DNA from: Streptomyces cavernae
GTDB lineage: Bacteria > Actinomycetota > Actinomycetes > Streptomycetales > Streptomycetaceae
Assembly (NCBI RefSeq): GCF_004023625.1
Contig: NZ_RPDJ01000002.1
Location: 310,001-374,000, forward strand
DNA: 64,000 bases
Reading direction: 5' to 3'
Shown here: positions 54,536 to 64,000 of the stretch, piece by piece
Layout of the letters: every line of letters starts with the position of its first letter
Numbering within the stretch: position 1 is the first letter of the stretch
Position numbers and translations under genes: made by a program
The notes under the pieces: generated by a model
Databases searched by the model: none
The model's input: only the letters and a program-made list of their open reading frames with translations
Told to the model about the DNA's origin: nothing

Positions 54536-55474
54536 GGCACAACGGTCGTTCACCGACGAAGGCGCGGTGGACGTGGCCGCCTCCGCCGCACCTGGAACAC
54601 CCGCCACTGAAGCCGGCATCGAACTGCATCACGTCGATCCGGTGCCCGAATCCCACCGACGAGGCCGCCCCCGCGACCTCTTCCACGTGTGGTTCGCCTC
54701 CAACCTCAACGTCGGCAACGCCATCTTCGGCGCGATCATCTGCTCGGTCTGTCGCAATATCCCGCTGGCGCTGCTCGCCGCCGTCATCGGCAACCTGGTC
54801 GGTACCGTCCTCATGGCCCTGCACTCGATCCAAGGTGCCAGGCTGGGGATTCCCCAACTGATCCAAAGCCGCGGCCAGTTCGGATACCTCGGCGCCCTGG
54901 TACCCGTCGTGGTGGGGTCCGTCATGCATGTCGGTTTCACGGTCTCGGTCTCGCTCGCGGGCGGTATCGCGCTCAAGGTGGCCACCGGCGGGCGGATCCC
55001 GCTGCCCCTGGCCATTTGTCTGATCGCCGCGCTGAGCGTGCTCCCCGCACTGATGGGAAACCGAGCCATCCACGTCGTCGCTCGCTACGCGACGTGGCCG
55101 CTCGCCATCAGCCTGATCGTCGTCAGCGGCTACACGCTCGTCCGAGGGGGCGACGTGGCGGCGACGTCCGGTCCGGTGTCGCTCGCGTCGTTCCTCGCCG
55201 GCACCGGAGTCGCCGTGACGTTCGCGCTCACCTACGCCACCGCCGTCTCGGACTACTCGCGCTACCTGCCGAGCGACGCGTCGGGCCGGGCGGTCTTCTG
55301 GTGGACGGCGGCCGGGGTGTTCCTGTCGTCCACCTTCTGCTGCGTCATCGGTGTGCTGCTCGCGGCCAAGTTCGCTGCCGCGGACGTCTTCCAGAGCGCC
55401 AGTGCCGCGCTCGGCGGTGGCGCTCTCGCCACTGTCGTCCTGGTGGTGACCGCGCTGGGCCTGGCCGTGACGGC
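54528..55474 (+). pseudogene. NCS1 nucleobase:cation symporter, 3' truncated
   Basis: About 315 codons of a cytosine/allantoin/hydantoin-type permease: RPRDLFHVWFASNLNVGNAIFGAIICSV, the glycine-rich helices, QSRGQFGYLGALVPVVVGSVMHVGF, TYATAVSDYSRYLPSDASGRAVFWW. Eight or nine of the usual twelve membrane segments are present. After VVTALGLAVTA the frame passes into unrelated sequence and stays open to 56396 by chance. Without the last helices it should not transport. The gene shows the operon's cargo: uptake of a nucleobase-like compound. Confidence 0.85.
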
Positions 55475-55552
55475 CAGGCTCCCGCCGACGCCCTGCGGAT
55501 CGCGGGCCGGGTCGCCGCGGTGGTGGTCGCCCACCCCGGTGCGATCACCTGA
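55475..55552 (+). pseudogene. PfkB-type sugar kinase, C-terminal scrap
   Basis: In the frame next to the permease, 25 codons read QAPADALRIAGRVAAVVVAHPGAIT and stop. This is the typical end of PfkB/ribokinase-family sugar kinases (a helix of the form ALRxAxxxAAxxVxxxGA). It begins exactly where the permease ends, marking a recombination join. The fragment is short, so the family call is likely but not certain. Confidence 0.55.
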
Positions 55553-56464
55553 GCGGACGTTCCGCTGCTGCCGGCCGGGTGAGGAACTCCGGTCACGGGA
55601 CTGTGCTCCGCTACCGGCCGGGCCGTGGGGCTGGCATCGCTCCGACCTGCGCGGACATGTTGGTCCGGCGCCGGGTCAGGCCACCGTGGGCGGCGTGTAC
55701 GAGGGGTTGGACGCCGAATTCGGGACGTCGGCAGGACGCGAGAATCGGCAGTGCTGTCCGGTGACCTTCGAGTACGCCCCGCCGCCGGGGGTCGGCGGGT
55801 CGGTACGGCGGTCCACTCGAGTGCGCCACGACCCGAGCCGGGTGCCGGGGAAACGGCCCAGTCCGTGGGCCGGGTGCAAGTGCACGGAACGAGGGCCGCT
55901 CGTCAGTGGGGCGTCGCCGCGATGCCGCCGCCGGGCAGTGCGGTCGGCGAGGTCTTGGTGCCCGTCCGTCCGTGCGACCGCGCAGGCTCTACTGCTGATG
56001 GCGACGGAGCCCCGTCACACGCTCGCCACCGGGCCCCCGACGACATCGGTCGACTCACACTCGCGCAGGGATGCGGACGACCCTCAGGGAACGCCCGCCG
56101 ATGCATCGGTGATCGCCGGGATCCTTGAGCTGAAGGCAGGCAGACGTCCGCGCCGGAATGCGCCGGGGCCGCCGGCGGCAACCGCCGACGACCTGCTGGC
56201 CTTCCCGATCGAGTCGGAAACCGACGAGACCGTCCTGCCCGTCGAACTCACCGCATGGCCTCAGAACCAGATCACCGAGGGCCGTCGGTACACCACCTCG
56301 GCGGACGTGACCTGCCGCGGGAGCACCCGGCCGGTGACTGCGGCGATGGGCTCGAAGTCCCGGTTCCCGTGCAGGAAGGCAGTCCCCGCAGCTTGACCTG
56401 CTGTCGTGGGACTGCCCTCAACGATCGGGCGTCTCCCTGCGCGGTGGTAGGTAGGGGTGGCGGG
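55553..56464. other. Degenerate stretch with repeat-related traces
   Basis: No intact gene; the open frame running through here is the chance tail of the cut permease. At 55629-55753 the DNA matches the post-tRNA part of repeats A and B at roughly 70%: WHRSDLRGHVG, then GQATVGGVYEGLDAEFGTSAGRE, against WNRPDLHERIG and GQAAVGGLYERLDAEFGTLAGRG. At 56060-56150 it resembles 36.75-36.84 kb. There is no tRNA piece. The remainder up to the GH27 stop is unassigned. Confidence 0.6.
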
Positions 56465-58111
56465 TTACGGGAGCGTGGTCCACTTCTGGTTGTTCTGGCC
56501 GTTGCAGGTCCACAGGATGACTGGGGTCCCGCTTGCGGTGCCGGCCCCGTTGACGTCGAGGCACAGCCCGGCGTGGACGTTGCGGATCGACCCGTCGGCT
56601 TGCGTGGTCCACTTCTGGTTGTTCTGGCCGTTGCAGGGCCAGATGATGACCGGCGTGCCGTTGGCGGTGCCCTGGCCGGAGGCGTCCAGGCACTTGTCGC
56701 CGTAGACGCGGATCTCGCCTCCGGCCCACGTGGTCCAGAGCTGGTTGGCGGCGGTGTGGCAGTCCCAGATCAGCGTCGTCGTCCCGGCCGCGGTGGAGGC
56801 GCGATCCACGTCCAGACAGCGGCCGGACCCGGTACCGCGCAGCCGCGAGGTGGTCGCGGCCAGCGGGCTGCCGCCGGTCATCTTGAACACGGCGACGCCG
56901 TGCGCGGGGACGCTGGCCGAGACCTGACCGGAGGTGCTGGACGTGCCGCCGGTCCACAGGTCGGTGAGGGTGAACGGCCCGCCGCTGCGGCCGACTTGTG
57001 CGGCCGTGGTGGTCACGGTCGCGGTGCTCTCTCCCCGGTTGAGCAGGCCGACGGCGACCGAGCCGTCGGACAGGGGCTTGGCGAACACCTCGGTGCTGCC
57101 GTCGTCGCGCACCCGGCGTCCGCCCGCGCCGAGCGAATCCTGGTTCACCGCGAGCAGGCGGGGGTTGCGCAGGATCGCGCTCACGTCGGCGGACATGGTG
57201 CGGATGTCGTTGCCGGCCATGAGCGGGGCGCCCATCAGCGACCACAGGGCGAAGTGGGAGCGGGACTCCGTCAGTGACAGGCCGGGTCGGCCGACGACCA
57301 GCATGTCGGGGTCGTTCCAGTGGCCCGGGCCCGACTGGGCGGCCAGCGGCGCGGTGACGTCCAGGACGTTGCCGACGCCCATCGGATAGCTGTTGGTGTT
57401 GGTGTTCTGCCAGATGTCGAGCAGGTCCTCGGTCGTCCGCCACAGGTCGGCGACCTCGCCCCAGTTGTACTTGTCGCCGGTGGGGGAGTGGAAACTGTTG
57501 GGATTGATGCTGTAGACGATCGGCCGCCCCGTGGCGCGCAGGGCGTCGCGCATGATGGTGAACTGTGCGATCTGCTCGCTGAGGGTGCCGCTGCCGGAGC
57601 ACCAGTCGTACTTGAGGTAGTCCACGCCCCACGAGGCGAATGTAGCGGCGTCCTGGGCCTCGTGGCCCTTGCTGCCGGTGGAGCCGGGGTAGGTGCCCAC
57701 GCCCTGGGCGCACGTTTTCTCGTTGGGGGCCTGGTAGATGCCGAACTTCAGGCCCTTGCCGTGGATGTAGTCCCCGAGTGCCTTCATACCGCTGGGGAAC
57801 TTGGTCGGGTTGGCCCGCAGGTTGCCCGCGCTGTCGCGCTGCGGGTCGAACCAGCAGTCGTCGACGACGACGTACTGGTAGCCCGCGTCCTTCATGCCCG
57901 AGGACACCATCGCGTCGGCGGCCTGGCGCACCTGCGCCTCGGTGATCCCGCACCCGAAGCTGTTCCAGCTGTTCCACCCCAGCGGCGGGGTGAGCGCCGG
58001 GCTGCCCGGTGCGGCCTCGGCGGTCGTGCCGGCGGAGGCGGTGACGCAGGCGGTGAGCGTCAGCGCGGTGGCTGTGAGGAGACGCAGCAGTCGTCTGTGT
58101 ATGGGAACCAT
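56465..58111 (-). CDS. Secreted GH27 alpha-galactosidase/beta-L-arabinopyranosidase with CBM13
   Basis: A 548-residue secreted enzyme. The signal peptide spans about residues 1-34 and the GH27 barrel 40-330: PPLGWNSWNSFGCGI, YVVVDDCWFDPQRD, nucleophile D169 in YLKYDWC and acid/base D229 in LWRTTEDLLD. A small beta domain follows and a ricin-B (CBM13) domain ends the protein, with three QxW repeats (NQLWTTW, NQKWTTQ, NQKWTTL). A similar Streptomyces avermitilis enzyme is a beta-L-arabinopyranosidase, which fits the neighbouring arabinose-releasing enzymes; alpha-galactosidase is equally possible. The ATG follows GGAAGG. Confidence 0.93.
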   Translation of the reverse strand: MVPIHRRLLRLLTATALTLTACVTASAGTTAEAAPGSPALTPPLGWNSWNSFGCGITEAQVRQAADAMVSSGMKDAGYQYVVVDDCWFDPQRDSAGNLRANPTKFPSGMKALGDYIHGKGLKFGIYQAPNEKTCAQGVGTYPGSTGSKGHEAQDAATFASWGVDYLKYDWCSGSGTLSEQIAQFTIMRDALRATGRPIVYSINPNSFHSPTGDKYNWGEVADLWRTTEDLLDIWQNTNTNSYPMGVGNVLDVTAPLAAQSGPGHWNDPDMLVVGRPGLSLTESRSHFALWSLMGAPLMAGNDIRTMSADVSAILRNPRLLAVNQDSLGAGGRRVRDDGSTEVFAKPLSDGSVAVGLLNRGESTATVTTTAAQVGRSGGPFTLTDLWTGGTSSTSGQVSASVPAHGVAVFKMTGGSPLAATTSRLRGTGSGRCLDVDRASTAAGTTTLIWDCHTAANQLWTTWAGGEIRVYGDKCLDASGQGTANGTPVIIWPCNGQNNQKWTTQADGSIRNVHAGLCLDVNGAGTASGTPVILWTCNGQNNQKWTTLP

Positions 58112-58143
58112 GGGGGTCCTTCCTGGGAGACAAGGCGGAAGCC

Positions 58144-58178
58144 GCTTGTGACCGTGCCTCACAGGCACGGTCACAAGC
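58144..58178 (-). terminator. Hairpin after the GH62 gene
   Basis: GCTTGTGACCGTGCCT and AGGCACGGTCACAAGC form a perfect 16-bp stem with a three-base loop, 21 bases past the GH62 stop and 32 bases before the GH27 start. It must end or weaken read-through into GH27. Since no room for a separate GH27 promoter lies between, some read-through or a promoter within the stem region is implied. Confidence 0.82.
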
Positions 58179-58199
58179 TTCTGGTCGTGTGCCCGCGGG

Positions 58200-59651
<1,452 letters not shown>

Positions 59652-59773
59652 TCAGAGGCTGTCCGGACTGATGTGCTGCGACCCGACCCTGCGTTCGGAA
59701 TGTCGAACGATGATCGAAGCGTCGAGCAAGCTGAAGGGCGGAGAGCGACCAATACCTGGTTCCGGGGCGGATC

Positions 59774-62080
59774 TCAGTTCCTCACGATGCGCCACCGGTT
59801 GTCGGCGGTACCGTCGTCCGAGTCCTGGACTGCGAACGCGCCCACAGCGGTGGAGTTGTTCGCGATGGCGAGCAACTTGCCGCTGTTCTCGTTGCGGATC
59901 TTGTAGGTCCCGTCTCCCTGGTCGAGCAGCGTCCATCTGTGGTCGGCTGTGCCGTTGTCCGACCACTGCAGGACGGTCGCGTCGTCTGCCGTGGACATGC
60001 CCAGGACGCCGAGCACCTTGCCGCTGTGGGCGTTGCGGAAGCGGAACCCGTTCCCGTCGGTGATCATGTACCAGTCGTGGTCGGCGGTGCCGTTGTCCGC
60101 CCACTGCAGCGCGCGGCCACCGTCGGCCGTGGACATGTTCTGGATGCCCAGCAGGAGACCGCTGCCCACGTTGACCAGACGGACGCTGCCGCTGGCGTTC
60201 CAGTAGACGGTGTAGTTGTGGCCGTGCGCGTCGTGGAAGGGGCCCAGGTTGACGGTGGAGCCGTTGGCGGTGGCGGTGAAGGCGAGCGAACTGCTGCTGG
60301 TTCGTGTGATCGACGACGTGTTCAGTGTCGGGAGGGAGCTGAGCGCGGAGTTGCCGTAGTTGCCGGACAGGACCACCGGGCCGTAGGTGATCGCGGCGAC
60401 GTTGGTGTTGTCGTTGGCCCCTCGCATGACGATCCGCATGGGCAGGCGGACGGTGACCGTGTCGCCAGAGCTCCAGGAGCGGTTCAAGGTGGCGTAGCTG
60501 CCGGGGTTGGTGGTGATGTTCTGCTGCGTGCCGTTGACGCTGATGGTGGCCCCGGTGGTCCAGCTCGGGATGCGGATGCGCATGGCCCAGGTTCCGCTGA
60601 CATTTCCGGTGACCTGCAGGGTCGTGGTGTCGCTGACGGGGTATGTCGTGGTCTGGGTGACCGTGATTCCGCGTTCTGACCAGTTGAGCACCGAGGGCAC
60701 GAACAGGTTCACGATCAGTGTGTTGTCACTGCGGTAGTAGATGGAGTCCATCAACCTGGTGTGCATCTCCAGGCCGGTGCCCTGGCAGCACCAGAAGGTG
60801 CCGTAGTCGGTGCTCCAGGTGCCGCCGCCCCACGCCGGGCCCACACCGCGTCGGGCTCCCGGGTTGAGCGGGGTGAAGTAGGTGACGTGGCCGTGGCTGT
60901 CGGCCGGGTTCTGCTGGCCGATCATCTGGTTCAACCACGCCCGCTCGTAGTAGTCGAACAACGCGACCCGGTTCGGGTCCAGCGCGAACAGTTCCCGGGT
61001 CAGGAGGAGCATGTTGAAGGTGTTGCAGCTCTCGCACGTGTCCTTGTTCAGGTAGCCGGCGATGGCGTTCGGGGCGCGGAAGTGCTCCGCCTGGCTGTTG
61101 CCGCCGATGGCATAGGTGTGCGAGTTGACGGTGAAGTTCCAGGCGTTGGTGGCGATGTCCCGGTAGCGGGTGGTGCCGGTGGCCTTGTACTCCCGGGCGG
61201 CCCCGATCCACTTGGGCACCTGGGTGTTGGCGTGCAGTCCGCCCAGCCGGTCCTGGTTGGACGCCAGCGGGTCGAACACCGCGGCGTGGTCGAACCGCCG
61301 GGCGGCGGTGAGCCACCGCGCGTCGTTGGTCTGCTGGTAGAGATCGGTCAGCACGGTGTTCATGCCGCCGAACTCGGTTCCCAGCATGGTCTGCATCTGC
61401 TGGCTGGTCAGGCGGCCGGTGCGCCAGTCGACCCATCCCGCCAGGGCGAGCAGCACGTCCCGGGCCTGTGTGCTGCCGATGTGGCGCCATACGTCCAGCA
61501 GGCCGGCGAGGGTCTTGTGGATGGTGTAGTACGGCACGTTGCCGTTGCTCAGGGTCCGCTGCTCGAGAGCGGTGAAGTCGGACTCGGGGTAGCCGGAGAG
61601 GTACCCGGCGTTGAAACCGGCGGCGCTGTTGTTGGCCTGGCACTTGGCCAGCTCCGCAACCATGTGATTTGCCTTGTCCCGGCAGGTGGTGTCCCCGGTC
61701 ACCGCGTAGAGCTGTGCCCATGCCGTGAGGAAGTGCCCTTGGACGTGGGTGCGGAAGGGGAAGTCCGGCGCGTCCCAGCCGCCGGTGGCGGCCGCGCCGT
61801 TGGTGGACAGCCGGTGGTTGGCGCGGAAGTTGTACAGCAGCCGGTCGACTTCGACGAACCGCAGGTAGTTCTGCGTACGGTTCTGGTTGTCCAGCCAACG
61901 GCTTGCGGTGAGCCGGACCTGGTCGAGTGCGAAGGGGTGCGCGGAGACCCCGATGTCGGCCCTTGCGGGCGGGATCGCCGCGTGGGCGGGAGAACCGCCG
62001 ATGAAGGATCCGGTGGCAGAGGCGGCGGCGGTGGCCCCGGCTATTTGCAGGAGGCGCCGTCTGCTGACGGAGGAAGACAT
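59774..62080 (-). CDS. Secreted GH127-type beta-L-arabinofuranosidase with ricin-like domain
   Basis: A 768-residue enzyme exported by the Tat route: the N-terminus MSSSVSRRRLLQIAG has the twin-arginine motif. The (alpha/alpha)6 barrel (about 40-480) has the GH127 cysteine/glutamate cluster: CESCNTFNMLLLTRELF near residue 348 and FWCCQGTGLEMHTRLMD near 430, where the second region should hold the cysteine nucleophile and metal ligands. A beta-sandwich follows, then a ricin-type lectin domain (630-768) with three repeats containing DNGTADHDWYMI-like text. It should free beta-linked arabinofuranose from plant glycoproteins or arabinans. The ATG at 62080 is the start that gives the signal. Confidence 0.92.
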   Translation of the reverse strand: MSSSVSRRRLLQIAGATAAASATGSFIGGSPAHAAIPPARADIGVSAHPFALDQVRLTASRWLDNQNRTQNYLRFVEVDRLLYNFRANHRLSTNGAAATGGWDAPDFPFRTHVQGHFLTAWAQLYAVTGDTTCRDKANHMVAELAKCQANNSAAGFNAGYLSGYPESDFTALEQRTLSNGNVPYYTIHKTLAGLLDVWRHIGSTQARDVLLALAGWVDWRTGRLTSQQMQTMLGTEFGGMNTVLTDLYQQTNDARWLTAARRFDHAAVFDPLASNQDRLGGLHANTQVPKWIGAAREYKATGTTRYRDIATNAWNFTVNSHTYAIGGNSQAEHFRAPNAIAGYLNKDTCESCNTFNMLLLTRELFALDPNRVALFDYYERAWLNQMIGQQNPADSHGHVTYFTPLNPGARRGVGPAWGGGTWSTDYGTFWCCQGTGLEMHTRLMDSIYYRSDNTLIVNLFVPSVLNWSERGITVTQTTTYPVSDTTTLQVTGNVSGTWAMRIRIPSWTTGATISVNGTQQNITTNPGSYATLNRSWSSGDTVTVRLPMRIVMRGANDNTNVAAITYGPVVLSGNYGNSALSSLPTLNTSSITRTSSSSLAFTATANGSTVNLGPFHDAHGHNYTVYWNASGSVRLVNVGSGLLLGIQNMSTADGGRALQWADNGTADHDWYMITDGNGFRFRNAHSGKVLGVLGMSTADDATVLQWSDNGTADHRWTLLDQGDGTYKIRNENSGKLLAIANNSTAVGAFAVQDSDDGTADNRWRIVRN

Positions 62081-63045
62081 CGTGAACCTTTCGGTGAGGG
62101 GAGAGATGTGGAGCCATACGTGGCAGGCGACGACATCACAGCGGAGCCGTTGGTGGCGGCCACCGTTCCTCTGCCGTGCCGGCGAGAACCGATGCGCGTG
62201 AGAGTCCTCCGGCTCTGCGGTTGGTCCTGTTTGCTCGTCGGAACTCCGCCTGGAGTCGGCGACTGCGGGCCAGGCGGCAGCCCTGCTGGGCAACGAGGCC
62301 TGGGATTCATGGAAGTCTCGGTCCCAGCAGCCCTCTCCACTGACACATGGGATGGATTAACGGACAGGAACGTTGCATCTGTCTAGTCCTGCGACACGAA
62401 AGGCTTGGCTACTTGCGGGTTTGCGTCCGATGGAACCCGCCGTGGTGACTCCCACCGGTTCGCGGTGTCACCGGTACCGATGGGCTGGGCGCCCCGGAAC
62501 ACCGGTCGCCACGGGCGCCAAGGTCGTCGACATAGCCGACACCAAAGGCGGCGGCGCGGCCCGTACGGCCCTCTTCCAGGCCAACGGACAGAAGGCCGCC
62601 GAGGTCTCCTTCATCGGACACGCCAGAGGGGCAGCGGGGGCGAGCACGTGGGGAGCGGAGTGGCTCAGTTCTCCCCTCGCATGAGGCTGTCCACCGACCG
62701 TGCCGCCGAGTACCGTCACCGTGGTCCGTGATCGTGCCGCCGGGACTGCGCGCGACGTCGTCCCTGACGAGCCCTGGTTCCGGCTGGAAGACTCCCGCCG
62801 CTGACGGTCGGCGGGCTGGACGGGGCGGTCGCTGTGGCCACCACCGTCGCACCGCCGCCGTCACCGGGGCCGTGGTCCTCGGCCACGGCCCCGGCCTGGG
62901 GCGCAGGGTTGTGACCCAGTGCTGCACTGCTGAACGGCTGTTTCGTTCAGCGGCATCAGGAGACGGTGAACATCTGGTGGTCGGCGCCGTCGAACGGGCG
63001 TTGCTCCAGCTGGTCGCCCTGGGCGCTGCCCGCGGTGAGGTCGGG
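62081..63045. other. Gap with promoter region and fragments
   Basis: The first 300 bases before the GH127 gene are non-coding and should hold its promoter; GACAG and CTGTC at 62363-62383 form a weak inverted repeat. At 62510-62680 a plus-strand frame reads TGAKVVDIADTKGGGAARTALFQANGQKAAEVSFIGHARG, a possible fragment of unknown family. At 62955-63042 the minus strand reads DLTAGSAQGDQLEQRPFDGADHQMFTVS before a stop, which resembles the end of a ricin-type domain and may be a lost 3' part of the next gene or of another enzyme. Confidence 0.45.
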
Positions 63046-64000
63046 TCAGTTCGTCACGCGGAAGGTGGCGTCGCTGCGTCCTGTCGCGGTGGTGATCGGA
63101 TCCAGGCGGAGTTGGTAGGCGTAGTGCCGGATGTAGCGGTCGGGGTGGTTGTAGGACTGGAAGGAGGACCAGTTGGAGTCGGCGAGGCCGGCGACCTGGC
63201 GGAAGGTGGCGTCCGCGGCGAACTGGGTGGTGCCGTCGTTGCGGACCAGCTGGAAGTCGTAGTCGGAGTGCCGCAGGAAGTGGCCGGGGAAGTTCACCGA
63301 CTCGAAGGAGACGGTGCCGGAGCCCGCCAGGCCGGGCCTGATCCGGAACTGGGAGTCCGGGCTGGTACTGACGTTCTGGTCGATGCGCACGTCGTAGTTG
63401 GCGTGCCGCACGTACCGGTCCTGGAAGTTGTACGACTGGAGCCGGTTGGCCGGGGTGCTGGGCCAGCGGGCGAGGACGCGGGACTCCTCGGCGGCCGTGA
63501 GGTTCAGGATCGAGCCGTGGCGCTTCTTGGTGATGCCCATGTTGTAGGTTCCCGACGCCGGAATCCGGTAGGTGCCGGGGGCGGAGGGGTTGGTCGTGGT
63601 GACCGGCATGTACCCGCCGCGGGAGGCGTACTGGTCGAGGTAGAGGGCCCACTCGTTGCGGTCGCGGAACTTCATCCACATCGGGCCTTCGACCTGTGAG
63701 CCGGTCAGGCCGATGCCGGAGAGGTTGCCGAGGCTGGTCCAGGTGCCGAGGATCGAGTTGCTGCCTTCGAGGGTGATCTGGCCGTCGCCGGAGGCCCGCA
63801 CGTAGCGGTAGTTGCCGACGCCGGCCGGCATCTCGACGATCTGGGTGTCGATGAGTTCCTGGGTGCCGGGGCGGTCGATGTAGATCTGCGGGGTGGTGAT
63901 GGTGCGGAAGTCGGTGGTGCGGGCGTAGAAGATGCGGTGCTTGGTCTTGCCGTCGAGGGGCACGTTCGTCGCCCAGTACAGGACGAAGTCGTTGGTGGCC
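63046..64000 (-). CDS. GH43-type arabinosidase/xylosidase with C-terminal AbfB domain (partial)
   Basis: Incomplete; the frame continues past the right edge of the window. The visible 317 residues start in a propeller-type catalytic domain (DFVLYWATNVPLDGKTKHRIFYARTTDFRTI, VEGPMWMKFRDRNEWALYLDQYASRGGYMP). From about residue 190 of this part an AbfB-type (CBM42) arabinofuranose-binding beta-trefoil follows: LQSYNFQDRYVRHANYDVRID, SVNFPGHFLRHSDYDFQLV and SFQSYNHPDRYIRHYAYQLRLD. This is the fourth arabinose-related enzyme in a row on this strand. The exact GH43 subfamily needs the missing N-terminal part. Confidence 0.88.
   Translation of the reverse strand, partial: ATNDFVLYWATNVPLDGKTKHRIFYARTTDFRTITTPQIYIDRPGTQELIDTQIVEMPAGVGNYRYVRASGDGQITLEGSNSILGTWTSLGNLSGIGLTGSQVEGPMWMKFRDRNEWALYLDQYASRGGYMPVTTTNPSAPGTYRIPASGTYNMGITKKRHGSILNLTAAEESRVLARWPSTPANRLQSYNFQDRYVRHANYDVRIDQNVSTSPDSQFRIRPGLAGSGTVSFESVNFPGHFLRHSDYDFQLVRNDGTTQFAADATFRQVAGLADSNWSSFQSYNHPDRYIRHYAYQLRLDPITTATGRSDATFRVTN

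Noticed and set aside
60761..62386. 541-codon plus-strand frame over the GH127 gene
   Set aside because: Shadow frame; the minus strand has the Tat signal and conserved cysteine motifs.

Overview
The window is high-GC actinomycete DNA that reads as the accessory part of a Streptomyces chromosome. The signs are GTG/TTG starts with GGAGG-type ribosome binding sites, rare TTA leucine codons, many secreted hydrolases with ricin-type (CBM13) domains, and a secreted endoglycosidase very close to Endo H of Streptomyces plicatus. No intact tRNA, rRNA, integrase or CRISPR array was found.

Layout. (1) 0.2-7.2 kb: an MBL-fold hydrolase and a TetR regulator, divergent, followed by a complete branched-chain-amino-acid-type ABC transporter operon (binding protein, two ATPases, two permeases). 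The same palindrome, TGGACTTGAGTCCA, lies in the TetR/MBL intergenic region and in the operon leader, so the three units look like one regulon. (2) 7.5-17.3 kb: a sugar cassette between two long direct repeats, each holding the 3' half of a CAT-anticodon tRNA. It has a debranching-type glucosidase, a LacI regulator, a GH32 fructosidase and a binding protein with two permeases. (3) 17.3-38.0 kb: a second segment ending at a third copy of the tRNA 3' repeat. It holds an Endo H-like GH18 enzyme, a LysR/SDR pair, a GT-C membrane protein, an ECF sigma factor with its membrane partner, a DUF2079 protein, an S33 exopeptidase, two large secreted subtilases and a VapBC toxin-antitoxin pair. (4) 38-43.3 kb: debris of ISL3 and IS1182 elements, GH32, PQQ-propeller and sigma-factor genes, enclosing an intact three-gene set (NucA/NucB-type nuclease, DUF1963, DUF2625). 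(5) 43.4-50 kb: a D-Ala-D-Ala carboxypeptidase, a broken IS5-type element, an OmpR-type two-component system and a convergent MMPL exporter. (6) 50-55.5 kb: two divergent genes fused by a deletion, then a TetR regulator opposite an SDR-amidase-NCS1 permease operon whose permease is cut short. (7) 56.5-64 kb: four co-directional secreted enzymes (GH27, GH62, GH127, GH43-type with an AbfB domain) for arabinose-containing plant polymers; the last runs off the window.

How it works together. The intact genes are mostly for scavenging: uptake of amides or amino acids, fructans or sucrose, secreted proteolysis, glycoprotein deglycosylation and arabinan breakdown. Several (both subtilases, the Endo H homologue, the sigma factor and its partner, the response regulator, the MMPL exporter) carry a TTA codon and so probably depend on the developmental tRNA gene bldA. 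One subtilase also has a perfect CebR-type operator just upstream. The many gene fragments joined end to end show that the region has grown and decayed by repeated insertion and deletion around a tRNA attachment site.
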